A stretch of DNA of 64,000 nucleotides from Rhizobium sp. AAP43. Lineage in GTDB: Bacteria; Pseudomonadota; Alphaproteobacteria; Rhizobiales; Rhizobiaceae. The notes beneath the pieces were generated by a model that did no database searches, had not been told where the DNA came from, and saw only the letters and a list, made by a program, of their open reading frames with translations. The position numbers and the translations under genes are program-made. Location of the stretch: the NCBI RefSeq assembly GCF_001296045.1, contig NZ_LJHS01000012.1:124001-188000 (forward strand), in the 5' to 3' direction. Shown here piece by piece: positions 1 through 9,341 of this stretch (its first letter is position 1; each line of letters opens with the position of its first letter).

Positions 1-804
1 ATGCGCTTCTTCGATCGGCTGACGCTCGATGCCGCGGAAAGCGAGGATCTTCGAGATACGACCGGTTTCGACCGTCTTGCCGTCCTGGGCGAGAACCTTG
101 ACAGCCTGGTTCGGCTTGATCGAGCCAGAAGCGATACGACCGGTGATGATACGGCCGAGGAAAGGGTTGGCTTCGAGAAGCGTACCAATCATGCGGAACG
201 GGCCTTCTTCGACATTCGGCTCCGGAACATGCTCAAGCACGAGATCGAGGAGCGGCGCAAGGCCAGCATCCTTCGGGCCTTCAGGATTGACGTTCATCCA
301 GCCATCGCGACCCGAACCGTAGAGGATCGGGAAGTCGAGCTGCTCGTCGGTTGCGTCGAGATTGGCGAAGAGGTCGAAGACTTCGTTGATGACTTCTTCA
401 TGGCGGCCGTCCGGACGGTCGATCTTGTTGATCGCAACGATCGGGCGAAGACCAACCTTCAGCGCCTTGCCGACAACGAACTTGGTCTGCGGCATCGGGC
501 CCTCCGAGCTGTCGACCAGAACGATCGCGCCGTCCACCATCGAGAGGATACGCTCGACTTCGCCGCCGAAGTCGGCGTGGCCGGGGGTGTCAACGATGTT
601 GATGCGGTGACCCTTCCACTCAATGGAGGTCGCCTTGGCCAGGATCGTGATGCCACGCTCCTTTTCGAGGTCGTTCGAGTCCATCATGCGCTCAGCGGTG
701 CGCTGGTTCTCGCGGAACGAGCCGGACTGCTTCAGGAGCTCGTCGACGAGGGTCGTTTTTCCATGGTCGACGTGCGCGATGATCGCGATGTTGCGCATTT
801 TCAT
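1..804 (-). CDS. typA: Translational GTPase TypA/BipA (N-terminal part, gene continues beyond position 1)
   Basis: Ribosome-associated GTPase of the EF-G/LepA superfamily, involved in ribosome assembly and stress adaptation. The 268 visible codons start MKMRNIAIIAH and carry the G1 loop AHVDHGKTT (residues 10-18), the G3 motif DTPGH (about 72-76) and the G4 motif NKID (about 126-129). The visible end has the start of the beta-barrel domain 2 with FRGIERQPIEEA, typical of TypA and not of LepA or EF-G. The family is about 605 residues long, so roughly the last 55 percent lies outside the window. A second in-frame ATG lies two codons downstream. The gene is separated by 159 bases from dcp on the same strand and probably has its own promoter there. 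Confidence 0.97.
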   Translation of the reverse strand, partial: MKMRNIAIIAHVDHGKTTLVDELLKQSGSFRENQRTAERMMDSNDLEKERGITILAKATSIEWKGHRINIVDTPGHADFGGEVERILSMVDGAIVLVDSSEGPMPQTKFVVGKALKVGLRPIVAINKIDRPDGRHEEVINEVFDLFANLDATDEQLDFPILYGSGRDGWMNVNPEGPKDAGLAPLLDLVLEHVPEPNVEEGPFRMIGTLLEANPFLGRIITGRIASGSIKPNQAVKVLAQDGKTVETGRISKILAFRGIERQPIEEAH

Positions 805-911
805 GATTGTGATCTCTGATAGCTAGGGCGCAACATGGGAGAAGGCGCCGATTTACTTTGGCGCGCTCATACCTTGTTTTTTGCGTGTGCGAAAGGGGTA
901 AACGCCCCAAG

Positions 912-937
912 GCGCCGGCGATGGTTACCGCCGGCGC
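912..937 (-). terminator. Hairpin downstream of dcp, probable terminator
   Basis: A perfect 9-bp inverted repeat, GCGCCGGCG and CGCCGGCGC with an 8-base loop, lies 27 bases after the dcp stop and before typA. The following bases on the minus strand are only weakly T-rich, so termination may be partial. Confidence 0.5.
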
Positions 938-963
938 AGGCCAGACCTCTTTGGGAGCCTCGA

Positions 964-3027
964 TTAAGCCGCGAGACCCTTCTTCTTCAACATGGCATCC
1001 GGGCTCGGCATCTTGCCGCGGAAGGCCTTGTAAGCCTCTTCCGGATCGACGGAGCCGCCGACCGAATAGATGTTTTCCTTGAGCTTTTTCGCGGTTTCCG
1101 GATCAAACGGATCGCCGGCCTCCTCGAAAGCGGCGAAAGCGTCGGCATCCAGGACCTCGGACCACATGTAGGAATAGTAGCCGGCCGAATATCCGTCTCC
1201 GGAAAACACATGCTGGAAATGTGGGGTTGCGTGGCGCATGACGATCGAAGACGGCATCCCGATGTCCGAAAGCACCTCAGCCTGCACGGCCATAGGATCT
1301 TCAACGGCTCCGCGGGTGTGGAAGGCCATGTCGACAAGTGCCGAGGAGGTGAACTCGACCGTGTTGAAGCCGGCATTGAAGGTCCGCGCGGCCAAAACCT
1401 TGTCGAGCAGCGCTTGCGGCATCGATTCTCCGGTCTCGTAGTGCACTGCATAGGCCTTCAGAATGGCGGGAACCGTCAGCCAATGCTCGTAGAGCTGCGA
1501 GGGGAGCTCGACGAAGTCACGCGATACGCCCGTCCCGGCAACGGAGGGATAAGTGACATTCGACAGCATGCCATGGGCGGCATGGCCGAATTCGTGGAAC
1601 AGCGTGCGCGCATCGTCAAGCGAGAGCAGCGCAGGACGCCCCGGCTCCGGTTTGGCGAAGTTGCAGACATTGTAGATGATCGGGATTTCGCCTTGCTGAC
1701 CATTCTTCAACGGCAGACGATGTTGCGACTGGAAGGCACTCATCCAGGCACCGGACCGCTTCGACGGCCGGGCGAAATAGTCTCCGAGGAAGAGCGCAAC
1801 GAGCTTGTCGTCACGATCGCGGATCTCGAAAAACCGGACGTCGGGATGGTAGCCGACGACATTCTCAAGCGGTACCGCGCGAATGCCAAAGATGCGGTTG
1901 GCAACATCGAAACAGGCTTCAATGATCTTTTCAAGCTGGAGATAGGGCTTGAGCTCTGCTTCCGAAAAATCGAACTTCCGTGCGCGAAGCTTCTCCGCAT
2001 AATGCCGCCAGTCCCAGGGGGCGACCTCATGATTTCGTCCATCCTCGGCGATCAGACCGGCAAGCTCCCGCTCCTCGAGCTCTGCCTGGCGGACGGCCTT
2101 CTGCCAAACCTGCATCAGAAGCCCGTTCACGGTTTCTGGCGTCTTCGCCATGGAATCATCGAGCTTGTAGGCCGCAAAACTCGGGTAGCCGAGAAGCTGC
2201 GCCTTTTCTGCGCGAAGTGCCAGCGTTTCCTTGACGATCGCCTGGTTGTCGGTCTCGCCGCCGTTAAGGCCGCGCGACGTCCAGGCCTTGAAGGCCTCCT
2301 CACGCAGGTCGCGCCGTTCGGAGAAGGTGAGAAAAGGCTCGATGATCGAACGCGACAAGGTGACGACATGACCATGGCCACCGCCATGGGCGGCAGCGGC
2401 CGACGCCATCGCCTCGCGCAGAAAAAGAGGAATGCCGGCTAGATCATCCTCACCGGAGAGCGGCAGGATCCAGGACGTCTCGTCGGCCAGCACGTTTTGA
2501 CCGAAGTTTGCCCCAAGGCTTGCCAGCCTTTCGTTGATCTCGGCCAAACGCTCCTGCTGCGGCTTTGGTAGCTTGGCGCCCGAGCGGACGAACCCCTTCC
2601 AATGACGCTCCAGCACCCGCATTTCCTCGACAGCAAGCCCGAGTTCGTCGCGGCGGCTCCATAGCGCGTCAACACGCTGGAACAGCGCTGCGTTCATGCT
2701 GATCCTGGAATAATGACGGGACATTTTCGGTGCAATATTGCGCTCCAGTCCCTGGATTTGGGCGTTGGTATGCGCCCCGGCCCGGCTCCAGAAAAGGGCG
2801 GAGACCCGCGACAGGCTGTCACCCGCCACTTCAAGCGCGACAATCGTATTGGCAAAGGTCGGCGCATCGGCCTGATGAGCAATCGCGTCGATTTCTGCTT
2901 CATGCTCCTTCAGCGCGACGTCGAAGGCCGGCGCGAAATCATCGTCCGAGACCCGTTCGAAGCGAGGAAGACCATGCGGACCAGTCCATTCGAAGACTGC
3001 CGGATTGAATGCGGTCGTATCGGTCAT
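964..3027 (-). CDS. dcp: M3 family zinc peptidase, peptidyl-dipeptidase Dcp type
   Basis: Cytoplasmic zinc metallopeptidase that degrades short peptides. It has 687 residues, close to E. coli Dcp (681) and OpdA (680). The zinc site HEFGH is at residues 478-482, followed about 25 residues later by the third ligand in SRDFVELPSQ. The N-terminal half resembles Dcp more than OpdA (ALWSRRDELGL segment, WDWRHYAEKLRARKF), so Dcp is preferred. The start at 3027 has a perfect AGGAGG site 7-8 bases upstream. The frame stays open for 39 more codons upstream, but without a comparable site. No signal peptide is seen at the chosen start. It stands alone, with a hairpin behind it. Confidence 0.93.
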   Translation of the reverse strand: MTDTTAFNPAVFEWTGPHGLPRFERVSDDDFAPAFDVALKEHEAEIDAIAHQADAPTFANTIVALEVAGDSLSRVSALFWSRAGAHTNAQIQGLERNIAPKMSRHYSRISMNAALFQRVDALWSRRDELGLAVEEMRVLERHWKGFVRSGAKLPKPQQERLAEINERLASLGANFGQNVLADETSWILPLSGEDDLAGIPLFLREAMASAAAAHGGGHGHVVTLSRSIIEPFLTFSERRDLREEAFKAWTSRGLNGGETDNQAIVKETLALRAEKAQLLGYPSFAAYKLDDSMAKTPETVNGLLMQVWQKAVRQAELEERELAGLIAEDGRNHEVAPWDWRHYAEKLRARKFDFSEAELKPYLQLEKIIEACFDVANRIFGIRAVPLENVVGYHPDVRFFEIRDRDDKLVALFLGDYFARPSKRSGAWMSAFQSQHRLPLKNGQQGEIPIIYNVCNFAKPEPGRPALLSLDDARTLFHEFGHAAHGMLSNVTYPSVAGTGVSRDFVELPSQLYEHWLTVPAILKAYAVHYETGESMPQALLDKVLAARTFNAGFNTVEFTSSALVDMAFHTRGAVEDPMAVQAEVLSDIGMPSSIVMRHATPHFQHVFSGDGYSAGYYSYMWSEVLDADAFAAFEEAGDPFDPETAKKLKENIYSVGGSVDPEEAYKAFRGKMPSPDAMLKKKGLAA

Positions 3028-3158
3028 GAAACCTCCTGTGCCGTGTTTCGCGGTCGAGCGAATATCGTCAATGGATATGCTATCGGCGCGCACCGAAGGC
3101 AAGCTCGCAAAAATCGGTGTACAAACAAACAAATTAACACTCAATTAACCTATGCCGA

Positions 3159-3187
3159 TTGACGAATTTTCGAATGTGAAGGTAGAT
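3159..3187 (+). promoter_or_regulatory. Possible sigma-70-like promoter for the 3220 gene
   Basis: TTGACG (3159-3164), 17 bases, then GTAGAT (3182-3187). The -35 box fits the rhizobial TTGAC consensus and the -10 is weak. If it is used, transcription would start near 3194, favouring the ATG at 3220 over the one at 3199. Confidence 0.25.
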
Positions 3188-3219
3188 CGGATCATCCCAT
3201 GACGAGGATGGTTCAAACC

Positions 3220-3648
3220 ATGGAAATCTTCCCGGTTTATCCGGTCGGCAAAACGTCGCTCAAGGTGACGGATACCCAGCCTACCGCAGATGCACGCAAA
3301 GCCACCTTCGAGCCGCTGAAGGACATCTCCGACAGCGACAAGATCTTTGAAGACGCGCTCTCCGTCTTCGCCAGCATGACCCCGAGGCGACTTCGGGAAA
3401 TTGCAGCCGAGAGTTACCAGCGCGACGAAATTGACGAGCAGACCTATCGCGAGCTGGCGACAGAACTGCCTCTGCAGGCAGTCGACCGCAACGGCAATGT
3501 CACCGATCTTTCGAACCTCACCGACGACACAAACTTTGACTATGCTGAGTACTTCCGGACTCAGCAATCGCTGGCGGAAATGATTGGCGACATGGACATG
3601 GCGGACTCCTACACCAAGGTGCTCGACTTCTTCAGCCGCACCAGCTGA
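3220..3648 (+). CDS. Conserved hypothetical protein, soluble, about 142 residues
   Basis: I do not recognise a family. The protein starts MEIFPVYPVGKTSLKV, is acidic and has no signal peptide or membrane segment. From about residue 35 it looks helical, rich in Asp, Glu and Leu, with a repeated feel of Arg/Glu helices (TPRRLREIAAES, EQTYRELATEL) and ends SYTKVLDFFSRTS. The ATG at 3220 was chosen because GAGGA precedes it by about 11 bases. An in-frame ATG at 3199 would add seven residues but has a poorer site. Codon use matches its neighbours, so it is probably a real gene. It is divergent from dcp. Confidence 0.7.
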   Translation: MEIFPVYPVGKTSLKVTDTQPTADARKATFEPLKDISDSDKIFEDALSVFASMTPRRLREIAAESYQRDEIDEQTYRELATELPLQAVDRNGNVTDLSNLTDDTNFDYAEYFRTQQSLAEMIGDMDMADSYTKVLDFFSRTS

Positions 3649-3713
3649 GATCTGAAGATCTCGACTTTGGCGAATTTCGCGCTCGCCCTTGTTTCACATT
3701 CGCACTAAGTCTC

Positions 3714-3747
3714 GAACAGGCGGCACCGGACACGGAGCCGCCTGTTC
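3714..3747 (+). other. Inverted repeat just upstream of the Bcr/CflA start
   Basis: GAACAGGCGGC (3714-3724) and GCCGCCTGTTC (3737-3747) form a perfect 11-bp stem with a 12-base loop. There is no T-run after it. It may end transcription of the upstream gene, or sit in the leader of the transporter, whose possible starts lie 7 to 37 bases downstream. Confidence 0.5.
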
Positions 3748-3768
3748 CATGACGTGAAACGGTTTCCC

Positions 3769-4959
3769 ATGATCTCATTGCGAATGAGCGAACGCCGCAC
3801 GACCTTCCTCGGCGCGCTTCTGACGACCCTCGGCCCTATTTCCATGGCCATTTACACACCGGCTATGCCGGAACTGGTGCTGGCATTCGGTACGACGGAA
3901 GCCGCCATCAAACTGAGCCTCTCGCTCTATTTCGCCGGCTTTGCATTGGCCCAGCTGGTTGCGGGGCCCATGGCCGACGCTTTGGGACGCAAGCCGGCGA
4001 CTTTGATGTTTCTGGCGATCTATATCGCAGGCTCGCTGCTGGCGACGGTGGCAGGCTCGGTAGAACTTATCCTCGTTGCACGCCTGATACAGGGTGTCGG
4101 CGCCTCGGTCGGCGTGGTGGTCGGCCGGGCGATCGTCCGCGATCTCTACACAGGCTCTGAAGCAGCCCGCATTCTCAACACGATCGGGATCTTTCTCGCG
4201 ATTGGACCGGCCATGGGACCAACACTTGGTGGCCTGACTCTTGCGGCCTTTGGCTGGAACGCTGTCTTTCTTCTCTTGGTCGCTTTCGGCAGTCTCACCG
4301 CCGCTTGCGTCGTCTTTCTGCTGAAGGAGACGACGACGCCCGACCTCGGCAATCTGCGCCCGGCAAGGCTCGCGACGAATTACGCAGAGGTCCTGCGCAA
4401 TCCCATATTCCTCTGCGCCTCCCTGGTCCTCAGCGGCACTGTTGGCGCACTCTATGCGCAATCGACCATGCTGCCTTTCGTGCTGATCAATGAAGTCAAG
4501 CTGACCCCGGTCCAGTTCGGGATCGGCATGCTGATGCAGTCCGGGGCCTATCTGACCGGCTCGCTGACACTGAAGGCGGCTTCACGCAGGATTTCAGGAC
4601 AGCAAGCATCCGTCATCGGGATTTCTCTCTGCGGCGTTGGTGCGGTGATCATGGCGGCCTCGGTCGCTTTTGTTGCACCCGTCTTCCTGTCGATCATGGG
4701 GCCGGTCGCGGTCTGCACATTCGGGCTCGCCTTTCTGACCCCGCAGGTGATCACCGTCGGCATGGCGCCCTTCCCACATATTGCCGGCTCCGCATCGGCG
4801 ATGACGGGCTTCCTGCAAATGACGGCAGGCTTTGTCGCTGGCGCGGCCGCCGCGGCAATCGGCAATCCTCTTACAGCCTTCGGCACCATTATCCCGGCAA
4901 TGGAACTCAGTGCCGTAATTGGCTTCCTTTTGCTCGGCAGACTTGTGAAACGGGTATGA
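3769..4959 (+). CDS. MFS drug exporter, Bcr/CflA family
   Basis: Inner-membrane major facilitator with about 12 transmembrane helices. Motif A appears as GPMADALGRKP after helix 2, and the drug/H+ antiporter motif as RLIQGVGASVGVVVGR in helix 4, both typical of the 12-helix Bcr/CflA group. Substrate is unknown; family members export bicyclomycin, chloramphenicol or sulfonamides. The length of about 396 residues is normal. The start is uncertain: GTG 3754, ATG 3769 and ATG 3784 are all in frame and none has a good ribosome binding site. An 11-bp inverted repeat ends seven bases before the GTG. It is convergent with argG across a strong shared terminator. Confidence 0.88.
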   Translation: MISLRMSERRTTFLGALLTTLGPISMAIYTPAMPELVLAFGTTEAAIKLSLSLYFAGFALAQLVAGPMADALGRKPATLMFLAIYIAGSLLATVAGSVELILVARLIQGVGASVGVVVGRAIVRDLYTGSEAARILNTIGIFLAIGPAMGPTLGGLTLAAFGWNAVFLLLVAFGSLTAACVVFLLKETTTPDLGNLRPARLATNYAEVLRNPIFLCASLVLSGTVGALYAQSTMLPFVLINEVKLTPVQFGIGMLMQSGAYLTGSLTLKAASRRISGQQASVIGISLCGVGAVIMAASVAFVAPVFLSIMGPVAVCTFGLAFLTPQVITVGMAPFPHIAGSASAMTGFLQMTAGFVAGAAAAAIGNPLTAFGTIIPAMELSAVIGFLLLGRLVKRV

Positions 4960-4993
4960 AAAAACCCGCCTTCGGGATCGAAGGCGGGTTTTT
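4959..4993. terminator. Bidirectional rho-independent terminator between the MFS gene and argG
   Basis: AAAACCCGCCTTC and GAAGGCGGGTTTT flank a 6-base loop, giving a 13-bp-plus stem with A-runs on one side and T-runs on the other, so it can act for both convergent genes. Confidence 0.9.
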
Positions 4994-5018
4994 CCAATGG
5001 CCGACAACTGCGACCGGA

Positions 5019-6239
5019 TCAGCGCAGATTACGCTTAGCAAGCGTCCGCAACCGCAGGGCATTGAGCTTGATGAAGCCGGCCGCATCCTTCTGGTCGTAG
5101 GCGCCCTGGTCGTCTTCGAAGGTGACCAGCTGGTCGGAATAGAGCGACTTGGACGACTCACGGCCGATAACCATGACATTGCCCTTGTAGAGCTTCAGCG
5201 TCACTTCGCCTTCGACATGCTCCTGGCTCTTGTCGATCAACGCCTGCAGCATCTCGCGTTCCGGGGAGAACCAGAAGCCGTAATAGATCAGCTCCGCATA
5301 GCGCGGCATGATCTCGTCCTTGAGGTGCGCCGCACCACGGTCGAGTGTGATGGATTCGATGGCGCGGTGCGCCGAGAGAAGGATCGTGCCGCCGGGGGTC
5401 TCGTAGACGCCGCGCGACTTCATGCCGACGAAGCGGTTTTCAACGAGGTCGAGACGGCCAATGCCGTTGTCGCGGCCATAGGTGTTGAGTTCGGCCAGCA
5501 GCGTAGCCGGGCTCATGCGAACGCCATTGATCGAGACGGCATCACCCTTTTCGAAGCCGACCTTGATGATGGTGGCCTTATCCGGAGCGGCTTCCGGCGA
5601 AATCGTGCGCATGTGCACGTATTCAGGCGCTTCCTGGGCCGGATCTTCGAGAACCTTGCCCTCGGAGGAGGAGTGCAGAAGGTTCGCGTCAACCGAAAAC
5701 GGCGCTTCGCCCTTCTTGTCCTTGGCGACCGGGATCTGGTGCTCCTCAGCGAAATTCAGGAGATCCGTACGGCTCTTGAACGCCCAGTCACGCCAGGGCG
5801 CGATGATCTTGATATCGGGGTTGAGTGCATAGGCCGAAAGCTCGAAGCGGACCTGGTCATTGCCTTTACCCGTTGCGCCATGGGCGATCGCGTCGGCACC
5901 AGTCTTCCTGGCGATGTCGATCAAGTGCTTGGAGATCAGCGGACGGGCAATCGACGTGCCGAGCAGATAGACGCCTTCATAGACGGCGTTGGCGCGGAAC
6001 ATCGGGAAGACGAAATCGCGGACGAATTCCTCGCGCACGTCCTCAATGAAGATTTCCTTGATGCCGAGCATCTCGGCCTTCTTGCGGGCTGGCTCAAGCT
6101 CTTCACCCTGGCCGAGATCGGCAGTGAAGGTCACCACTTCCGCATTGAGTTCGGTCTGGAGCCATTTCAGGATGATCGAAGTGTCGAGGCCGCCGGAATA
6201 GGCGAGGACGACTTTCTTCACGTCTTTTGGGAGTGCCAT
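5019..6239 (-). CDS. argG: Argininosuccinate synthase
   Basis: Cytoplasmic enzyme of arginine synthesis that joins citrulline and aspartate using ATP. It has 406 residues, the standard bacterial size. The N-terminus [21 protein letters not shown] carries the N-type PP-loop AYSGGLDTS. Further family blocks are [12 protein letters not shown] and the C-terminal [11 protein letters not shown] and [12 protein letters not shown]. The start at 6239 matches the family; the frame is open 52 codons upstream but that stretch has no similarity. It is a single gene with a leader that contains repeats (see the site at 6263-6282). Confidence 0.97.
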   Translation of the reverse strand: MALPKDVKKVVLAYSGGLDTSIILKWLQTELNAEVVTFTADLGQGEELEPARKKAEMLGIKEIFIEDVREEFVRDFVFPMFRANAVYEGVYLLGTSIARPLISKHLIDIARKTGADAIAHGATGKGNDQVRFELSAYALNPDIKIIAPWRDWAFKSRTDLLNFAEEHQIPVAKDKKGEAPFSVDANLLHSSSEGKVLEDPAQEAPEYVHMRTISPEAAPDKATIIKVGFEKGDAVSINGVRMSPATLLAELNTYGRDNGIGRLDLVENRFVGMKSRGVYETPGGTILLSAHRAIESITLDRGAAHLKDEIMPRYAELIYYGFWFSPEREMLQALIDKSQEHVEGEVTLKLYKGNVMVIGRESSKSLYSDQLVTFEDDQGAYDQKDAAGFIKLNALRLRTLAKRNLR

Positions 6240-6262
6240 ATCGATGCGTTCCGTCTGGAGGG

Positions 6263-6282
6263 GACGGGGCTCAGACCCCGTC
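6263..6282 (-). other. Inverted repeat in the argG leader
   Basis: GACGGGG and CCCCGTC pair across six bases, 24 to 43 bases upstream of the argG start. The direct repeat CCGTCTGGA occurs at 6251 and again at 6279, so alternative pairings are possible. No known ARG-box or riboswitch was recognised. Confidence 0.35.
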
Positions 6283-6490
6283 TGGATCAAGAATGGCGGC
6301 ACTTTTAGCGAGATTCCACCGAGGTGCAAGGGCGACGAATGGAATAGACCATCGCTGACGGCTGGCGGTGACCAGCGCAGCCAGCATCCGGGCATTTGCT
6401 GTCCGTGATCCCGGACGTCTTGTTGACGATGAAGAAGGAGGTAACCATATCCCGACCACCGACGAACCGCAGACCTTAAAGGAGTTCATC

Positions 6491-7354
6491 ATGATGAACA
6501 CACATCCCGCCCTCGCAAAAGGACATGTGGCTGTTGTCACCGGAGCCGCATCCGGCATCGGACTCGCTTCTGCGAAGACCTTCGCCCGCATGGGCCTTTC
6601 AGTCGTTCTGGTTGACATCGAGGGTGAACGGCTTGCAACAGCACTGGCCGAAGTGACCGAGCTTGCACCCGCCGGTGAAGCGGATGCAGTCGCGATCGCA
6701 GCTGACGTTTCCAAACCTGACGAACTGGAAGCGCTGGAGCGCGCGGTGATTCAGCGGTTTGGCCGGGTGCATGTCCTGATGAACAATGCCGGCATCCAGC
6801 CGGGCAGTGCCTTGTTCGGGCCGCAAGCCAATTGGGATAATGTCTTTGGCGTGAACCTGATGGGCGTCATCTATGGAACCCGGACCTTCGGTCCTGGCAT
6901 GATCGCGCACAGGGATCCCGCGCTCATCATCAATACGGGCTCCAAACAGGGCATCACGACACCACCCGGCGATCCCGCCTACAACGTCGCCAAGGCAGGC
7001 GTGAAGGCCTTCACAGAGGCTCTTCAACACGAACTGCGCAACACGCCGGACTGCAACGTGACCGCACACCTGCTGATCCCCGGTTTCGTCTTTACCGGCC
7101 TGACGGCAAATGGCAGGACCGAGAAACCATCGGGCGCGTGGACGCCGGAGGAGACGGTTGATTTCATGCTGGAAAGCCTCGTCAAAGGAGACTTCTACAT
7201 CCTCTGCCCGGACAACGATGTGAACCGCGCCCTGGACGAAAAACGGATCGCCTGGGCCGCCGGAGACATCATCGAAAACCGCCCTCCACTGTCGCGCTGG
7301 CATCCGGACTATGCCAACGCCTTCAAGACATACCTGTCAAATCCCCAAGGCTGA
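6491..7354 (+). CDS. Short-chain dehydrogenase/reductase
   Basis: NAD(P)-dependent oxidoreductase of the classical SDR fold, 287 residues. The cofactor motif TGAASGIG is near residues 14-21, NNAG follows the fourth strand, and the active-site motif is YNVAKAG after an unusual NTGSKQGI strand where the catalytic Ser is in TGS. The C-terminal part is longer than in a typical 250-residue SDR and contains WTPEETVDFMLESLVKGDFY, seen in rhizobial SDRs of unknown substrate. The start ATG at 6491 follows AAAGGAG by 6-7 bases, and a second ATG is adjacent. It is a single gene closed by a small terminator. Confidence 0.9.
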   Translation: MMNTHPALAKGHVAVVTGAASGIGLASAKTFARMGLSVVLVDIEGERLATALAEVTELAPAGEADAVAIAADVSKPDELEALERAVIQRFGRVHVLMNNAGIQPGSALFGPQANWDNVFGVNLMGVIYGTRTFGPGMIAHRDPALIINTGSKQGITTPPGDPAYNVAKAGVKAFTEALQHELRNTPDCNVTAHLLIPGFVFTGLTANGRTEKPSGAWTPEETVDFMLESLVKGDFYILCPDNDVNRALDEKRIAWAAGDIIENRPPLSRWHPDYANAFKTYLSNPQG

Positions 7355-7388
7355 TTGGCAAGGTCTCTGAAGGCCGCTAAGGATGACG

Positions 7389-7410
7389 CACCCGCAAATG
7401 GCGGGTGTTT
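7389..7410 (+). terminator. Short hairpin terminator after the SDR gene
   Basis: CACCCGC, five bases, GCGGGTG, then TTT. The stem is perfect over 7 bp and lies 34 bases after the stop codon. Confidence 0.6.
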
Positions 7411-7428
7411 CGTCATGCGGTGACCTCA

Positions 7429-8070
7429 ATGGATTTCATCCCCAGCCTTCCCGTCTTTCTCGCCTTCAGCTTGGCACTCCTGCTCCTGGCCATTACGCCA
7501 GGGCCCGACATGACACTCTGGATCAGCCGCTCCCTGCGCGATGGCCGAGCGATCGGTCTGATGACACTCGCGGGCACGAGTTTTGGCATCGCGATCCACA
7601 CCATGCTTGTTGCCTTCGGTATCTCTGCCTTGATCGTGGCGTCGCCGACAGCCTTCCTGCTTCTGAAAACGGGTGGTGCCGCCTATCTGCTTTGGCTCGC
7701 CCTGCAGGCAGTCCGGCACGGCTCGAACTTCGTGATCAAAGCGGAGGGAGACGCGGTCGTCTCGAAGAAGGGCGCTTTTCTGAACGGGCTCTGGGTCAAT
7801 CTCCTCAATCCCAAGGTCATCATCTTCTTCATGACCTTCCTGCCGCAGTTCGTCACCGCCACGGACCCGAATGTGACAGGCAAGCTGATCTTCCTCGGCC
7901 TGTGGTCGATCATTCTGTCGCTGCCGATCGGCGTCGGCATCGTCTATGGGGCGGATTTCATGTCGAGCTGGTTGCAGGCGAACCGCAAGGTTCTGCGCGG
8001 CATCGATTACACCTTTGCCGGCGTCTTCTCGATCTTCGCGATGAAGATCTTCATGACCCAGGCCAAGTAG
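7429..8070 (+). CDS. LysE/RhtB family amino-acid exporter
   Basis: Inner-membrane exporter of about six helices, 213 residues from the ATG at 7429, normal for the family. The N-terminal LysE signature is ITPGPDMTLWISRSLRDGRAIGL, with the conserved GxxxG-rich helix following. A second block NLLNPKVIIFFMTFLPQFV is also typical. Exported compound cannot be told; homoserine, threonine or other amino acids are usual. The open frame extends eight codons upstream to a GTG inside the terminator stem of the previous gene, which is less likely. A broken relative lies at 31676-31855. Confidence 0.9.
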   Translation: MDFIPSLPVFLAFSLALLLLAITPGPDMTLWISRSLRDGRAIGLMTLAGTSFGIAIHTMLVAFGISALIVASPTAFLLLKTGGAAYLLWLALQAVRHGSNFVIKAEGDAVVSKKGAFLNGLWVNLLNPKVIIFFMTFLPQFVTATDPNVTGKLIFLGLWSIILSLPIGVGIVYGADFMSSWLQANRKVLRGIDYTFAGVFSIFAMKIFMTQAK

Positions 8071-8077
8071 GGTGGAA

Positions 8078-8097
8078 GGCGGGACTGCCGTCCCGCC
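8078..8097. terminator. Hairpin between convergent lysE-type gene and rlmN
   Basis: GGCGGGAC and GTCCCGCC with a TGCC loop, in the 32-base gap between the two stop codons. The stem is strong, but T-runs are short on both strands. Confidence 0.55.
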
Positions 8098-8102
8098 GAA
8101 AC

Positions 8103-9341
8103 TCAATCGTCGTCTTCGCCGTGATTAGCGATCATCATCGCCTCAAACGCCAGACGCTCGGTCTTGCGCATGCGCTCGGATTCCGACTTCAGCTGGCCAC
8201 AGGCAGCCAAGATATCACGCCCGCGCGGCGTGCGGATCGGAGACGCGAAACCGGCCGAATTGATGAAATCGGCGAATTTCTCGATCTGCGCCCAGTCGGA
8301 ACACTGATAGTTGGTGCCAGGCCAGGGATTGAACGGGATCAGATTGATCTTCGCCGGAACCCCCTTCAACAGCTGGATCAGACCCTTGGCATCTTCCAGA
8401 CTGTCATTGACGTCCTTCAGCATCACATATTCAAAGGTGATGCGGCGGGCATTGGACACGCCCGGATAGTTCCGACAGGCTTCGATCAACTCCTTCAGCG
8501 GATACTTCTTGTTGATCGGCACCAGCATGTCACGCAACTCGTCACGCACGGCATGCAGCGAGATCGCCAGCATGACGCCAATCTCTTCGCCGGTGCGATA
8601 AATCTCGGGAACGACACCCGAGGTCGACAGCGTGATGCGGCGTCTGGACAGCGAAAGACCCTCACCATCCGACGCAATCAGCAAAGCGGTCTTCACCTCT
8701 TCGAAATTATAGAGAGGTTCACCCATCCCCATCATGACAATATTGGTAATCTTTCGATCGCTGGACGGCACCATGGCACCAACAGGCGTATCACGATCCG
8801 GGAAGTCTCCAAGACGGTCACGAGCCAAGAGGAGCTGCGACAGGATCTCTTCCGCCGTCAGATTGCGAACCAGCTTCTGGGTGCCGGTATGACAGAATGA
8901 ACAGGTGAGCGTGCAGCCGACCTGGCTCGAAATGCAGAGTGTGCCGCGGCCTTCTTCGGGGATGTAGACGCTTTCGACCTCGACCGGACGACCGGCACCG
9001 CGCGGCGGAAACCGCAGCAGCCACTTGCGGGTGCCGTCGTTGGACACCTGTTCCTCGACGATCTCGGGGCGCGCGATGGTAAAATGCGTCTTCAGCATTT
9101 CGCGCATGTCCTTTGAGACATTCGCCATGTGGTCGAAGTCGGAAACACCCCGCACGTAGAGCCAGTTCCAGATTTGCGCGACACGCATCTTGATCTGCTT
9201 TTCCGGCACACCCTTGTCACGCAGAGCCGCGCCGAGATCGTCTCGGTTAAGGCCAATCAAGCTCGGCTTCTCGCCACCAGCGGAAGCACGGGGAGCGACG
9301 ATCGTCTGCGTGCGTTCAGGAAGCGTCACGGTGACAGTCAT
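8103..9341 (-). CDS. rlmN: Dual-specificity 23S rRNA/tRNA adenine-C2 methyltransferase RlmN
   Basis: Radical SAM enzyme that methylates A2503 of 23S rRNA and A37 of some tRNAs. The protein has 412 residues. The radical SAM cluster CTLTCSFC places cysteines at about 143, 147 and 150. A conserved upstream cysteine lies at about 136 ([10 protein letters not shown]) and the methyl-carrying C-terminal cysteine at about 381 ([11 protein letters not shown]). The GMGEPLYNF block binds SAM. The start at 9341 follows AGAGG. The N-terminal 25 residues are a poorly conserved extension common in rhizobia. It is convergent with the LysE gene and upstream of nothing it obviously co-functions with. Confidence 0.97.
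   Translation of the reverse strand: MTVTVTLPERTQTIVAPRASAGGEKPSLIGLNRDDLGAALRDKGVPEKQIKMRVAQIWNWLYVRGVSDFDHMANVSKDMREMLKTHFTIARPEIVEEQVSNDGTRKWLLRFPPRGAGRPVEVESVYIPEEGRGTLCISSQVGCTLTCSFCHTGTQKLVRNLTAEEILSQLLLARDRLGDFPDRDTPVGAMVPSSDRKITNIVMMGMGEPLYNFEEVKTALLIASDGEGLSLSRRRITLSTSGVVPEIYRTGEEIGVMLAISLHAVRDELRDMLVPINKKYPLKELIEACRNYPGVSNARRITFEYVMLKDVNDSLEDAKGLIQLLKGVPAKINLIPFNPWPGTNYQCSDWAQIEKFADFINSAGFASPIRTPRGRDILAACGQLKSESERMRKTERLAFEAMMIANHGEDDD

Noticed and set aside
835..2442. Long open frame of 535 codons on the plus strand opposite dcp
   Set aside because: It is the antisense shadow of dcp in GC-rich DNA; it has no recognisable family, and dcp has all its catalytic motifs.
4956..6308. 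450-codon plus-strand frame opposite argG
   Set aside because: Shadow of argG; it starts inside the bidirectional terminator and has no recognisable domain.
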